Positions 16,873 through 26,733 of a DNA stretch of 64,000 nucleotides are shown in pieces. The translations under genes were made by a program, and so were the position numbers. The notes under the pieces are model-generated. The model saw only the letters and a list, made by a program, of their open reading frames with translations. It made no database searches and was not told the DNA's origin. Every line of letters begins with the position of its first letter. Position 1 is the stretch's first letter. Origin of the DNA: an uncultured Eubacteriales bacterium (GTDB lineage: Bacteria > Bacillota > Clostridia > Lachnospirales > Lachnospiraceae); the NCBI GenBank assembly GCA_949292785.1, contig CASFBK010000005.1, positions 62,001-126,000 of the forward strand, written 5' to 3'.

Positions 16873-18129
16873 TTATACCATACGAAATACCACTGTTATC
16901 TGCATCTCTCCCTCTTTTTTCCAGGCATAAATATCTCCATCCATTTTATGCATCAGCTGTCGGCAGATATAAAGTCCAAGTCCACTTCCCGGTTGATTCT
17001 GCGTATTAGAGCCCCGCCAGAAGCTGTCAAATATATGAGGCAGCTCCTCCTGTTTCAGCCGACATCCGCTGTTTTTCACGATAAAGAGCCGACAGTCCTC
17101 TTCCTCTGCCACTTCCACACGAATATAGCTGCCGTCCCCATATTTTATGGCATTTTCTATGATATTCTGCATCACTTCCACTGCCCGGTCCAAATCCCCT
17201 TTTACCAGACAGTTTTCTCCTTTCTCACATTCAAAGGGAATCCGAAGAAGCTCCAGCTTTTCCTGATAATAGTCCTGTATCTGTCTGAAAAGCTCTTCTA
17301 AGTAAAACTCTCCTGACCTTACTTCCAGATTTAGAAAATCCTCATTGGAGGCTTTTACGATTTCACTGATAAAGCCCTCGATTTCATCTGCCTTTTTATT
17401 GATGTTTTCTACTACTTCTACACGCTTTTCTTCCGTATCATACAGGTTTCGGGCTAACGCTTTGGCATACAGCTTAATGGCGCTTAAGGGTGTTTTGATG
17501 TCATGGGAAATAGACAGAATCAAGGTCTGCTTCTCCTGCTGCAGCTTTAATTCCTTTTTCCTGTTCTCCTCCAGCGTTTCCCGCAATAAATCCAGTCCCC
17601 AGATAAATTTACCGAAGAAACGGTTCTTATTCTCCTTTAGCCCAACGGTAAGATTTCCCTTAGATAATTCATAGGGAAGCTCACTGATGCCTTGAAATGG
17701 CTTTATCAGACTGTGTCTTAGATATCCTGTTATGCCGAACATGGTGACTGCCATAATTCCAAGCCCAAGATTCATAATCAGTACCATCGTCATATCTATC
17801 ATTTCCCTGCTGTTTTGGTACTCAATGCGATAGTAATTCCCATTGATACTACGAATCACATAGTCTGTATTTTCCCCCTGAAAAAACGCTTTCTGTTGCT
17901 GCGCTGTGGCATCTTCCGGTAACTTTATGATTCCTTTTATCATAGGATATTCCTCTAATGCTGCCGCATTGGCTCCCTCTTCCAGCTCCCGGCAGATACG
18001 GTTTATCTCCACGCGGTATGCCCGCCCGCTTTCTGTCGTTTTCCGGTTCCACACCATTATATTTGCTCCTGTAAAAACAAGGACTGTTACCGCAATCAGT
18101 AACAGCCATATCCATTGAAACTTTTTCAT
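16873..18129 (-). CDS. Sensor histidine kinase
   Basis: 418 residues. Membrane helices at about 8-26 and 115-135 enclose a sensor loop of about 90 residues; a HAMP-like linker follows, then the H-box SISHDIKTPLSAIKLYAKAL, N box (IIENAIKYGDG), F/G1 region and G2 (GSGLGLYICRQLM). It lies 25 bases downstream of its response regulator and probably phosphorylates it. No transporter is immediately attached; the FtsX-type ABC genes at 21578-24739 are a possible target. Confidence 0.92.
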   Translation of the reverse strand: MKKFQWIWLLLIAVTVLVFTGANIMVWNRKTTESGRAYRVEINRICRELEEGANAAALEEYPMIKGIIKLPEDATAQQQKAFFQGENTDYVIRSINGNYYRIEYQNSREMIDMTMVLIMNLGLGIMAVTMFGITGYLRHSLIKPFQGISELPYELSKGNLTVGLKENKNRFFGKFIWGLDLLRETLEENRKKELKLQQEKQTLILSISHDIKTPLSAIKLYAKALARNLYDTEEKRVEVVENINKKADEIEGFISEIVKASNEDFLNLEVRSGEFYLEELFRQIQDYYQEKLELLRIPFECEKGENCLVKGDLDRAVEVMQNIIENAIKYGDGSYIRVEVAEEEDCRLFIVKNSGCRLKQEELPHIFDSFWRGSNTQNQPGSGLGLYICRQLMHKMDGDIYAWKKEGEMQITVVFRMV

Positions 18130-18154
18130 AACGCTCCTTATCCCTTAGTTATCC

Positions 18155-18817
18155 TTATTCAAAGCGGTAGCCTACGCCCCAAACGGTAAGAATCCGCTTT
18201 GGCGCTTTGGGATTCTCTTCTATTTTCTCTCTCAGCCACTTTATATGTACCGTCAACGTCTGTGGCTCACTAAAGCTGTCAAAGCCCCAGACTTTGTTGA
18301 ACAGCCATTCTTTTTTCAGGGACTTTCCTTTATTCTCCATCAAAAGCAACAGCAATTCATATTCCTTTGTGGTGAGATTCAGTTCCTGCCCGTCAAGAAA
18401 GACAAGACGGCGTACCCGGTCAATCTTAAGATTTCCGTCTATCATAGTGTCCGAGCCATAACGCCGTTTAAAAAGTCCCTTAATCTTCGCCAGCATAATA
18501 TCAATATCATAGGGCTTTTCCATATAGTCATCCGCTCCTAACAGCAGACCATTTAGCTTATCCTCTTTTCCGGTTCTGGCACTCAGGATAAAAACAGGAG
18601 TATCGGAATACTCCCGTATTTTCTGACATACTGCAAAGCCATCCATACCGGGAAGCATAATATCTAAGACCACCAGCCGTACCTTTTCCTCTTCAAAATA
18701 TTCCAGTGCATCTTCCCCTTTTGTGACCAGATGCACGGTATAATTTTCTGCTTTTAAGAAATCACAGAGCAGGCTCCCCAGCTCTGTGTTATCTTCTACA
18801 ATCAAAATATCTGTCAT
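18155..18817 (-). CDS. OmpR-family response regulator
   Basis: 220 residues: receiver domain with phospho-acceptor Asp in VVLDIMLPGMDG, Thr/Ser in FILSARTG and Lys in YMEKPYD, then a winged-helix domain ending LTVWGVGYRFE. It forms a two-component pair with the downstream kinase. A 10-bp perfect inverted repeat lies immediately upstream of its start. Confidence 0.93.
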   Translation of the reverse strand: MTDILIVEDNTELGSLLCDFLKAENYTVHLVTKGEDALEYFEEEKVRLVVLDIMLPGMDGFAVCQKIREYSDTPVFILSARTGKEDKLNGLLLGADDYMEKPYDIDIMLAKIKGLFKRRYGSDTMIDGNLKIDRVRRLVFLDGQELNLTTKEYELLLLLMENKGKSLKKEWLFNKVWGFDSFSEPQTLTVHIKWLREKIEENPKAPKRILTVWGVGYRFE

Positions 18818-18829
18818 ATTTCCCTTGTA

Positions 18830-18854
18830 TGATAATTAAGGACGTTAATTATCA
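18830..18854. promoter_or_regulatory. Inverted repeat upstream of the response regulator
   Basis: TGATAATTAA and TTAATTATCA are perfect 10-bp arms separated by GGACG, 13 bases upstream of the response-regulator start. It could be a protein-binding site or RNA hairpin. A second small hairpin (GGCGT/ACGCC) lies at 18877-18893. Confidence 0.5.
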
Positions 18855-18918
18855 CACGTTCCTTTCTACTTTATTGGCGTGTTTTCAACGCCATACAGGT
18901 ATACCCGAAATGTCGTAA

Positions 18919-19545
18919 TCAAGTAAACGATTGAATAATAGCTCTTGCCGGACATATAGTAAAGCAATTTCCACAGTGCAGACAGTTATTTTGCCTGATT
19001 ACAACCGGTTTAGTGCTGATATCGATACATTTCTGCGGACATTTACTGTAGCACACCTTACAGCCGATGCACCTATCTGTTACATAATATCCCTGTTTCA
19101 CATCCTCTACACCACCAAGAGCAAAACTGGCTCGCTCTATTGGTTTCTTAGAGAGGTCAAACCACTCTCCATTTCCCTCGTATATCTGAAATACCGTTAA
19201 TGCTGTCCTTGATGCAGCATTCGGGTATATTTCATTCATATATGGATTTTTCTCAAACAGCCGTTCAAGCCGCTCGCTTCCTATTTCTCTAACTTTACCG
19301 CCAAATGATACTGCCACACATGACATGGTATCTTCGCCTTTCATACCTGTAAGGGATAAATATCCCCGACTTACCAGTCGATTATAAAACTTTTTTCCTT
19401 TTGCAGTCAAGAAATATAGCCCATGTTCATCACAATCCATCATATCTATTGCGCAAGTCACAGGAAGCCCATTATCATCAACCGTTGCAACAACTGTTGA
19501 ATGGATTTCATTTACGATATACTCTAAATATTTTAATGTATCCAT
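18919..19545 (-). CDS. PPOX-fold flavoprotein fused to a two-cluster ferredoxin domain
   Basis: 208 residues from ATG 19545; an ATG nine bases earlier touches the AGGAGG and is less likely. Residues 1-130 look like a pyridoxamine-5'-phosphate-oxidase-type flavin-binding barrel (VVATVDDNGLPVTCAIDMM, GLYFLTAKGKKFY). The last 50 carry two [4Fe-4S] motifs, CIGCKVCYSKCPQKC and CLHCGNCFTICPA. It is likely a flavin/iron-sulfur redox protein. It follows the SnoaL-like gene and may be controlled by the divergent LysR regulator. Confidence 0.85.
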   Translation of the reverse strand: MDTLKYLEYIVNEIHSTVVATVDDNGLPVTCAIDMMDCDEHGLYFLTAKGKKFYNRLVSRGYLSLTGMKGEDTMSCVAVSFGGKVREIGSERLERLFEKNPYMNEIYPNAASRTALTVFQIYEGNGEWFDLSKKPIERASFALGGVEDVKQGYYVTDRCIGCKVCYSKCPQKCIDISTKPVVIRQNNCLHCGNCFTICPARAIIQSFT

Positions 19546-19654
19546 ATTGTTCATCCTCCTGCTAAACCTCTTTCATTGTACTGTCAATGATTACAACAGA
19601 ATTTTTTATAGCAGGAAAGGTAAGCCCCCTTCCTGCCATGTGTATAGAATACAT

Positions 19655-20425
19655 CTAGAACTTTCCGTTCTGATTCTGCCATGTAGACTTATCTGCGATT
19701 GTTTCCATTACATCCCAATGCTCTGCAATCTTACCATTCTCAACCCTGAACAAATCATAGTAGCTTGTCGGAGTACCACCAAATGTACCCTCGCTTACTG
19801 CCAGACCGTAATTACCATCAGCAAGCACCTGATAAGTCTTAGTGTAAATCATCTGGATTCCCTGCTCAGCAAGTGCAGTGAGTGCGGCTCCAAGCCCTGA
19901 TAAACCATCTGCAATGCTGATATTATGCTGAATATATGCATCTCCGTCAAAGTAGCTTGTTAATTTGTCAGGGTTTTCACCTCTGAGAACATCTCCAACA
20001 AATCCTGTTACAAGTTTTCTTGTTTCCTCCTTGTCAACGAGCTTCTTTTCTAATGTTCCATCAGTCTGTGTATGACCGGAAGGATTTGGAGCTGCAAGAG
20101 CTGTGAGATTATCCCAATGCTCTGCAATCTTGCCTTCTTCATCAAAACGGAAGATATCAAATGCTACCTGCTCACCTGCTCCGGCAAAGTTGTATATAGT
20201 CTGAAGAAATACCTTATCTCCGTCCTCGAATGCTCTGATGTTCTTTACTGTTGTCTTTACCGGTGCAGACGCCAGATATGATACTGAACCTACGAATGCA
20301 TCCCTGCCTGTACCATATGCCAGATTGTGCTGGATATATCCCTCTGCTAAAAGATTTGTTGCTGCCTGTGTGTCACCTGTTGCGAATGTGTTAATGAGTG
20401 CGATTGCCTTATCCTTGTTTGTCAT
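19655..20425 (-). CDS. Tandem SnoaL/NTF2-like protein
   Basis: 256 residues made of two related halves. Each has a YIQHN motif (YIQHNLAYG and YIQHNISIA) and ends with GKIAEHWD plus two or three residues, so it is an internal duplication of a SnoaL-like fold. Such proteins are small cone-shaped barrels, often isomerases or hydrolases of unknown substrate. AAGGAGGACACTACT precedes the start. It is divergent from the LysR gene and shares a 27-bp palindrome with it. Confidence 0.85.
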   Translation of the reverse strand: MTNKDKAIALINTFATGDTQAATNLLAEGYIQHNLAYGTGRDAFVGSVSYLASAPVKTTVKNIRAFEDGDKVFLQTIYNFAGAGEQVAFDIFRFDEEGKIAEHWDNLTALAAPNPSGHTQTDGTLEKKLVDKEETRKLVTGFVGDVLRGENPDKLTSYFDGDAYIQHNISIADGLSGLGAALTALAEQGIQMIYTKTYQVLADGNYGLAVSEGTFGGTPTSYYDLFRVENGKIAEHWDVMETIADKSTWQNQNGKF

Positions 20426-20514
20426 AGTAGTGTCCTCCTTGATATTGTTTTTCTCTTGCTGTGACTATACTATAACTCACTTGTGGAAATAAAAAAATGA
20501 CCGAAAATTTGTAT

Positions 20515-20541
20515 ATACCACAACTTCAAGTTGTGGTATAA
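20515..20541. promoter_or_regulatory. 27-bp palindrome between the SnoaL and LysR genes
   Basis: TATACCACAACTT, a central C, then AAGTTGTGGTATA: a perfect 13-bp dyad. It overlaps a TATAAT (20538-20543) reading toward lysR. Position and symmetry suit a LysR-type operator controlling both divergent genes. Confidence 0.75.
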
Positions 20542-20584
20542 TGTACGTAACCAAATGAACATGATTTTATAGAAAGGGCATATC

Positions 20585-21469
20585 ATGGAATTTAAGCATA
20601 TAGAATATTTTATAGAAACCAGCCGACATACATCTATGTCAAAAGCAGCAGAGGACTTATTTATATCACAGCAGGCTCTCAGCCGCTGCATTGCCGGTAT
20701 GGAGCAAGAACTTGGAACAGAATTGTTTACCCGTTCCGTAAAGGGGATTTCATTAACAAAAAACGGGCAATATTTTTTTGATATATTTGCTCCACAAGTC
20801 GATAATTTTCATAAGTCCTTAGAAAATGCAGTAACGCACTTTGCTCACAAACCAATTCGTGTTACCTTTTGTTGTGCACCACTTATCTTCCGCTGCCTTA
20901 ATCCAGAACTGCTGTTTGACTTTCAGGACAAGTTTAAGAATATTATATTAGAACAGTTGGAATTGCCTGATAGTGAATGCGATAAATATGTAGAAGAAGA
21001 CGTCAGCCACTTCGGGTTACTTGCAATCCCTGAAAATCGGCATGGAGAACGGCTGGCATATACACCAGTAAAAACTTTTCCGCTGTATCTGTTCGTTCAT
21101 AAGGATAATCCCATTTCAAAATGTGCTTCTGTAAATTTTGCACAGCTAAAAGATGAAGCCTTCCTTATGCTTGATAAGAAATCATATTATCGCAAACTTG
21201 TACGACACTACTCTCATAAATATGGTTTTGAACCTAAAACAGCATTTGAATCTTCTGATGCAAGCCAGCTTATCAGCCTTGTTAATAAAGGGCGAGGCAT
21301 TGCCCTGAGTCTGGAACCACTTCTTGACAGTAAGGTTTATGAAAATATTGTAATGGTTCCGTTTGATGACAAGGATATCACTTGGAGCATAGCTTTTATT
21401 CATCAAGACTATGAGAAGCTCAGCAGTGCTGCGAAAAAATTCATTCAGTATATTATAGAAAATACATAA
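20585..21469 (+). CDS. LysR-family transcriptional regulator
   Basis: 294 residues. The N-terminal helix-turn-helix reads MSKAAEDLFISQQALSRCIAGMEQELGTELFTRSVKGISLT, followed by a substrate-binding domain. Start behind AAAGGGC. Divergently transcribed from the SnoaL-like gene across a perfect palindrome, the classic LysR arrangement, so it probably regulates that gene and itself. Confidence 0.93.
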   Translation: MEFKHIEYFIETSRHTSMSKAAEDLFISQQALSRCIAGMEQELGTELFTRSVKGISLTKNGQYFFDIFAPQVDNFHKSLENAVTHFAHKPIRVTFCCAPLIFRCLNPELLFDFQDKFKNIILEQLELPDSECDKYVEEDVSHFGLLAIPENRHGERLAYTPVKTFPLYLFVHKDNPISKCASVNFAQLKDEAFLMLDKKSYYRKLVRHYSHKYGFEPKTAFESSDASQLISLVNKGRGIALSLEPLLDSKVYENIVMVPFDDKDITWSIAFIHQDYEKLSSAAKKFIQYIIENT

Positions 21470-21577
21470 TCTGATGAGATACAAGAAGATAAGGGAAACA
21501 ATCCCTCGCGTCATCAAACCTGTTTCTTGTTTATTTCAGCCAAAACCGATAAAAAATCAAGGAACTGATTCCCTCTG

Positions 21578-22351
21578 TTACCAGCCCATTTCTAACAGCC
21601 AGTTATTCAGTGTGCGTTCCCGTTCCTTTGCTGCCTTTTCATCAAGAGCATCATATCTATCTAAATGATACTCTCCTTTGATGTTTCCGTCAACAATGTA
21701 CATGACTCTGGTGCATTTTGCCGCAACCTTCACATCATGCGTTACCAGCATAATGGTGGTTCCCTCTTCGTTGATTTTCTTAAGTTCCTCCATTACTTCG
21801 TTGGAAGCGGTTCGATTGAGCGCCCCGGTTGGTTCATCTGCAAAAATCATCTTCGGTTTATTAATCATGCTGCGGCAGATGCAGGCGCGTTGCAGTTGTC
21901 CGCCAGACACTTCATTGATGTCATTTTCTGCAATATCCACAATTCCAAGCTTTCGCATGAGCTCCTGTCCACGGAGTACCTGTTCTCTCCTGCTTCTTTG
22001 GTTCTTTTGGGACTGGCGCGCCGGGAGTATGATATTGTCTAATACCGTAAGGTTTTTCAGCATGTACATTTTCTGAAATACAAAGCCCATTTCTTCTAAC
22101 CGAAGCTGTGCCAACTTTTTCTGTGGCAGGGAATGTATCTCTTTTCCTTCAAACATTACATTTCCGGCAGTAATGCCATCCATTCCCGATACCGCATAGA
22201 GCAGAGTGGATTTTCCACTTCCGGAAGGTCCCATGACAGCCACCATTTCCCCTTCTGTAATGCAAAAATTCACGTTTTTTAGTACGTTATTTTGTCTTTT
22301 ATTGATAATATAGGTCTTACATAAATCCTTAACTTCCAATACGTTTCCCAT
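21578..22351 (-). CDS. ABC transporter ATP-binding protein (MacB/LolD type)
   Basis: 257 residues: Walker A GPSGSGKST, Q-loop FVFQKM, signature VSGGQLQRACICRSM, Walker B MIFADEPTGALN. The ADEPTGALN form is typical of ATPases that pair with FtsX-type permeases for peptide sensing or antibiotic resistance. A C-terminal extension of about 30 residues (YDALDEKAAKERERTLNNW) is present. It follows its permease by 15 bases. Confidence 0.92.
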   Translation of the reverse strand: MGNVLEVKDLCKTYIINKRQNNVLKNVNFCITEGEMVAVMGPSGSGKSTLLYAVSGMDGITAGNVMFEGKEIHSLPQKKLAQLRLEEMGFVFQKMYMLKNLTVLDNIILPARQSQKNQRSRREQVLRGQELMRKLGIVDIAENDINEVSGGQLQRACICRSMINKPKMIFADEPTGALNRTASNEVMEELKKINEEGTTIMLVTHDVKVAAKCTRVMYIVDGNIKGEYHLDRYDALDEKAAKERERTLNNWLLEMGW

Positions 22352-22366
22352 GTTTTTTCCTCCATT

Positions 22367-24739
22367 TTACTCAATGTTGTTGGTTTCCTGTGCGGAAATT
22401 CCGCGAATCTGCTGCATGGAAATAAATGCGCCTGCCAGGGTTGCCGCTAACAATAGCAGTGGGTAGATGACATATACCTCCAACGGCTTTACAACAAATT
22501 CTATATGGGTAGCTCCCATCATCTCAAATACCTTCCCAGAGGAGATTTGTGCCACCGGCTCTGATAATAAGGCTCCGATAATAACAGATAATATCAGGAT
22601 AATGGCAATTCTAAGCATCTGCCAGTGGATTAACACACCATTATCAAATCCGATTGCTTTTAACATTCCGATTTCTCCTCTTTCCCGGTTCAAAAATGTT
22701 TTTGTCACCAGAATTGTCACCAGCATATTGATTATCATGATTATGATTACAATTAGCTGTTTGATGGAGCTTAAGGAACCTGCCACACCTTCGCCCATCA
22801 TTTCAACTATGTACTCTCCCGAGCTTAACGCATCATAATCCGGAAACAGTTCTACAATTTCTTCTTTTCGTGCCTCCCGCTCTTTTTTATTCGGATTATC
22901 CTCATAGAAAAGCTGTCTTGCAAAGGTTCCCGTGGCATATTGATAACCAATGTCTGCTTTTTCCGAAAAACGGATTCCTTCTCCCATGTTATTCATGGAC
23001 TGATAATATGCCGTAATGAGAAATTCCCGCTCTTCCTCTCCTATGGTAATCGTAACGGTATCTCCGATTTTCGCATCAACGTAGCCGGCTGTCATTTTGG
23101 TGATTGCAATTTCATTTTCATATTCCGGCGCGCTTCCTTCTTCATATACATAACCGTCTGCATTGGTTCCATTTCCCTGTAAACAAAATGCCATATGGGA
23201 TTTTCCTTCATAAGATACCCGGAATTTAAACATGACCTCCTGGGATATTTTTGCCGGGATTCCATGCTCCTGTAATTTCTCCTCCATTTCAGCAAAGCTG
23301 TCAGAAATCCCCTTTTTTCCCTGTTCTCTGATGATTCTGTTATCTGTTTCCTCATTCCGCAGGCACAAATCTGATTCTTTCATGCCAAACCAGGTAATCA
23401 ACTCGTCAGAGGTAAGGGTATTTACGGTATTTACCGGAATTATGACCAGCAGCATTCCAATGGTGAAAATCAGCAGCAGTATTACAAAGCTGCGAAATCC
23501 GCTTAGAATATCGTTGAAAGCCAGAAAGGACACCAGACTTCCGTGATATTTTTCCAGCTTCAGCAGTCCCTTTTTGGTAAAACGTTCTCCATTGCTGCCT
23601 TCCCGTATAGCATCAATAGGAGAAAACCTTTTAAGCCTTCCGGTACAGCGGTAGCAAAATAACACCACCACCAGAAGAATCAACAGAGCGCAAACGAGGC
23701 TTAAAATCCATGTGTTTCCGCTTGACTCCATAACCATGTTTCGGGATACCTGTGCCAACAGCATGTTGCCAAAGGGGATTCCTGCAAGGAATCCAAGTCC
23801 GGCTCCCACTGCGCCAATCGCCAAGTATTTTACAATATAAATCCTCCTGATATGAGCCTCCGGGATTCCGATTGCCTTCATGACGCCGATTTCCCGAAAT
23901 TCTTCGTTGAGAGTAAATACGATGGTGAATCTTAAAATTACCATGGAAATTACAATGAGACAAATACTTACTACCAACAGCAGACCTGCGATTACCATAT
24001 TCATGATATAGCACATTTTAATCAGTGCTCTGCTTCCGCTAAATATCATAATAAAGCTTTCCTGATTAATTGCTTCCTCCAGTTTTTCCGGTTCTTCCGA
24101 ATTTACAGAATATATCATTCCGGGCAGTTCTGAATATTCCTTCAGGGTTTCATATCCCTCTTCGCTTACCAGGACACGCACCGCTCCCATCATATCCGCT
24201 CCAAGAAAGGCATCCTTGCAGGTTCCCGCAATGACGAATTCCGTCTTTTCTCCCGCTTTGGATAAGTACAGGGAATCTCCCGCTTTCAGTTCATTTCCTT
24301 CCATCATTTTCAATGGGAGATATATTTCATTTTTTCCGATATGGGTAATCTCCTGGTTCTGGCTGTCAAAAAATTTCTGCCCGTCAAGGTCCAGTGCCAT
24401 TGCCATGGGCGTGTTCTGGATGGTGAGTTCTGTTCCATCCGCTTTTTCCCAGCTTCCGGTGGGAATAGACAGCACTTCCTGAACATTCCATTGTTCTACC
24501 TGTTCGTTTTCATTCAGGAAATTCTGAATGTTTTCTTCGTTTGCTTCATCGTATGCTGTAACGATGTAATAGTCCGCCAGGTTCGCCAGGTCGAAATAAT
24601 TTTCCGTAGCATTTAAAATGGAAATCATATTGCTGGCGCTGCTGGAGACAAACATGGCTGCCATGGCGATGAATATCAGCAGGATGAAATTCATGGACTT
24701 TTTTCGTTTTAAGTCTTTTTTTAATATGTTGAAATACAT
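22367..24739 (-). CDS. FtsX-domain ABC transporter permease
   Basis: 790 residues. It starts with a short cytoplasmic segment and helix (MNFILLIFIAMAAMFVSSSA), then an extracellular domain of about 190 residues, three helices around 240-360, another external region and three C-terminal helices. Both helix bundles contain the EIGVMKAIG/EIGMLKAIG motif of FtsX permeases. This two-FtsX layout is typical of peptide-efflux or antimicrobial-resistance transporters. First gene of a two-gene operon. Confidence 0.9.
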   Translation of the reverse strand: MYFNILKKDLKRKKSMNFILLIFIAMAAMFVSSSASNMISILNATENYFDLANLADYYIVTAYDEANEENIQNFLNENEQVEQWNVQEVLSIPTGSWEKADGTELTIQNTPMAMALDLDGQKFFDSQNQEITHIGKNEIYLPLKMMEGNELKAGDSLYLSKAGEKTEFVIAGTCKDAFLGADMMGAVRVLVSEEGYETLKEYSELPGMIYSVNSEEPEKLEEAINQESFIMIFSGSRALIKMCYIMNMVIAGLLLVVSICLIVISMVILRFTIVFTLNEEFREIGVMKAIGIPEAHIRRIYIVKYLAIGAVGAGLGFLAGIPFGNMLLAQVSRNMVMESSGNTWILSLVCALLILLVVVLFCYRCTGRLKRFSPIDAIREGSNGERFTKKGLLKLEKYHGSLVSFLAFNDILSGFRSFVILLLIFTIGMLLVIIPVNTVNTLTSDELITWFGMKESDLCLRNEETDNRIIREQGKKGISDSFAEMEEKLQEHGIPAKISQEVMFKFRVSYEGKSHMAFCLQGNGTNADGYVYEEGSAPEYENEIAITKMTAGYVDAKIGDTVTITIGEEEREFLITAYYQSMNNMGEGIRFSEKADIGYQYATGTFARQLFYEDNPNKKEREARKEEIVELFPDYDALSSGEYIVEMMGEGVAGSLSSIKQLIVIIIMIINMLVTILVTKTFLNRERGEIGMLKAIGFDNGVLIHWQMLRIAIILILSVIIGALLSEPVAQISSGKVFEMMGATHIEFVVKPLEVYVIYPLLLLAATLAGAFISMQQIRGISAQETNNIE

Positions 24740-24807
24740 TATGTTTCTCCTTTCCTTTGATAAGGAGATTGTATCAGAGGAATTATTAAATAATCATTAA
24801 ATACGAC

Positions 24808-24841
24808 AAAAAAGCAAACAGATATTTCTGCCTGCTTTTTT
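24808..24841 (-). terminator. Terminator after the metallopeptidase gene
   Basis: AAAAAAGCA..CAGA pairs with TCTG..TGCTTTTTT, with T-runs in both directions; 20 bases past the stop of the 24862-25416 gene. Confidence 0.65.
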
Positions 24842-24861
24842 CTACAAAACAGCTATGATAT

Positions 24862-25416
24862 TTATTGTATCACTCCTTCAATAATTCTTCCACCGTTTTC
24901 TTTCAGCCACTTCCGCCTCTCCCAGTAATCCGGCAGCACCTTCTCCACCTCGTTCCAGAACCGTTTGGAATGATTCATTTCCTTACGATGACATAATTCA
25001 TGCACTACAACATAATCCAATACCTCCGGCGGCGTCAGCATTAAAAGACAATTAAAATTCAAATTTCCCTTTCCGCTACAGCTTCCCCAACGTGTTTTTT
25101 GATTGCGGATGGTGATTCTGCCATAAGATACACCTATGATTTCGGCATAATAAGCTGCTCTTTCGGGAATCACTTCTAATGCCTGCTTTGCCAGCGCGCG
25201 TATCTGTTCTGTTGTCAGGCGTTCCACCTCTAATACTTCCTGTTGTTTCTCCAGCATCTTTTGTACATGCTTCTCTATCCAATCTGACTTTTCATTTACA
25301 AATCTTTGAATTTCTGATAAAGGCATACGGTGGGGTGCCCGTACCAAAACCTTTGCCTCTTCTGTCACCTCAATGGTCATGGTTTTTCGCTTACTGCGCC
25401 GTACCTCTATATCCAT
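24862..25416 (-). CDS. YgjP-like (DUF45) zinc metallopeptidase
   Basis: 184 residues. The active-site motif is VVHELCHRKEMNHSKRFW: HELCH supplies two zinc His and the catalytic Glu, and the downstream NHS supplies the third ligand. The preceding TRWGSCSGKGNLNFNCLLM is the conserved signature of the YgjP/SprT-like family. Soluble, with no signal peptide. These proteins are widespread, are sometimes linked to restriction systems, and have unclear substrates. Confidence 0.88.
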   Translation of the reverse strand: MDIEVRRSKRKTMTIEVTEEAKVLVRAPHRMPLSEIQRFVNEKSDWIEKHVQKMLEKQQEVLEVERLTTEQIRALAKQALEVIPERAAYYAEIIGVSYGRITIRNQKTRWGSCSGKGNLNFNCLLMLTPPEVLDYVVVHELCHRKEMNHSKRFWNEVEKVLPDYWERRKWLKENGGRIIEGVIQ

Positions 25417-25533
25417 GTTTCCCTCCTTTCCCTGTAGCTAAAATATCTGTCAGCGTAGACACATCACATCCGGCATTTCATATTTTGTCAGCTTATATTT
25501 ACGCTGTTTTCTCCATGCTAGCAAATTTCCAGG

Positions 25534-25573
25534 TAAAAAACAAGAGCATGCCAGAATTCACTTTCTGCATGCT
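25534..25573 (-). terminator. Terminator of the isc-mnmA operon
   Basis: On the minus strand AGCATGCAGAA pairs with TTCTGGCATGCT (one bulge), followed by CTTGTTTTTTACC. About 77 bases past the mnmA stop. Confidence 0.7.
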
Positions 25574-25649
25574 ATAATCTATTTGCTTTTTCAAAGGGAA
25601 TATTCACATTGCAATATACATCTCGTTCATAATCGGATAGCTGATTCTG

Positions 25650-26729
25650 CTAAATAATCGTTCCACCGCCGACCACGATATCTCCATCATAAAATACCAC
25701 AGCCTGTCCCGGCGTAATGGCGCGAACCGGCTCATGGAACTGACAGACTATCTTGTCCGCTTCTACCTTTCGTATGGTGCAAGGCGCTCCTTTGTGGCTG
25801 TAACGAATCTTACCGATAACTTCTAAGTCTCCTTCCAAATCCGGAATTGACATAAAGTTCAAATTCTTGGCATATACGGTAGTTCCAAATACATCTTCAT
25901 TGCTTCCAATCACCACTTCGTTGGTATCCGGGCGGATTTCTGTTACAAATACAGGTCGTCCCATGGCAATACCAAGACCTTTTCGCTGTCCTACTGTATA
26001 ATGAGTAATTCCTTTGTGCTGTCCAATGACAGTTCCATCTGTCAGTACAAAGTTCCCGGGGGGAGGCACCTTTCCTGCTGCTTCCCTGTCTATAAATCCG
26101 GCATAATCGTTATCCGGTATAAAACAAATTTCCTGACTGTCCGGTTTGTTGGCAGTACGGAGTCCTATTTTCTCTGCAATTCCACGTATTTCCTCCTTGG
26201 AGTAATCTCCAACAGGCATTAACGTATGGGAAAGCTGATACTGGGTCAGATTATAGAGTGCATAGGTCTGGTCCTTGGCTGCCGTTACCGACTTTTTCAA
26301 AGCAAATCTGCCATTAGGGAGTTCTGTAATTTTCGCATAGTGTCCGGTGGCAATATAGTCTGCTCCGATTTCCATGCTGCGCTTTAAGAGAGATTCCCAC
26401 TTTACATAACGGTTACAGGCAATACAAGGATTGGGGGTACGTCCTTTTAAATATTCTGCCACAAAGTAATCCATGACATTTTTCTTAAATTCTGCCTTGA
26501 AATTCATGACATAATAGGGTATGTCAAGACTTGCCGCCACTCTTCTTGCATCATCCACTGCACTCAGCCCGCAGCAGCCGCCATTTTCTTCCTGAACTGC
26601 CTCTTCCTCGTCCTGCCAGATCTGCATGGTAACGCCGATTACATCGTAGCCCTGTTCTTTTAAAAGATACGCCGCCACCGAAGAATCTACGCCTCCGGAC
26701 ATACCTACTACAACCTTCTTCTTTTCCAT
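25650..26729 (-). CDS. mnmA: tRNA-specific 2-thiouridylase MnmA
   Basis: 359 residues. The PP-loop is [15 protein letters not shown]; the catalytic cysteines are in NPCIACNRY and [11 protein letters not shown]. The enzyme activates and thiolates U34 of Lys, Glu and Gln tRNAs using sulfur from a cysteine desulfurase. It lies four bases downstream of iscU and in the nifS operon, which fits its sulfur supply. Confidence 0.97.
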   Translation of the reverse strand: MEKKKVVVGMSGGVDSSVAAYLLKEQGYDVIGVTMQIWQDEEEAVQEENGGCCGLSAVDDARRVAASLDIPYYVMNFKAEFKKNVMDYFVAEYLKGRTPNPCIACNRYVKWESLLKRSMEIGADYIATGHYAKITELPNGRFALKKSVTAAKDQTYALYNLTQYQLSHTLMPVGDYSKEEIRGIAEKIGLRTANKPDSQEICFIPDNDYAGFIDREAAGKVPPPGNFVLTDGTVIGQHKGITHYTVGQRKGLGIAMGRPVFVTEIRPDTNEVVIGSNEDVFGTTVYAKNLNFMSIPDLEGDLEVIGKIRYSHKGAPCTIRKVEADKIVCQFHEPVRAITPGQAVVFYDGDIVVGGGTII

Positions 26730-26733
26730 ATCC

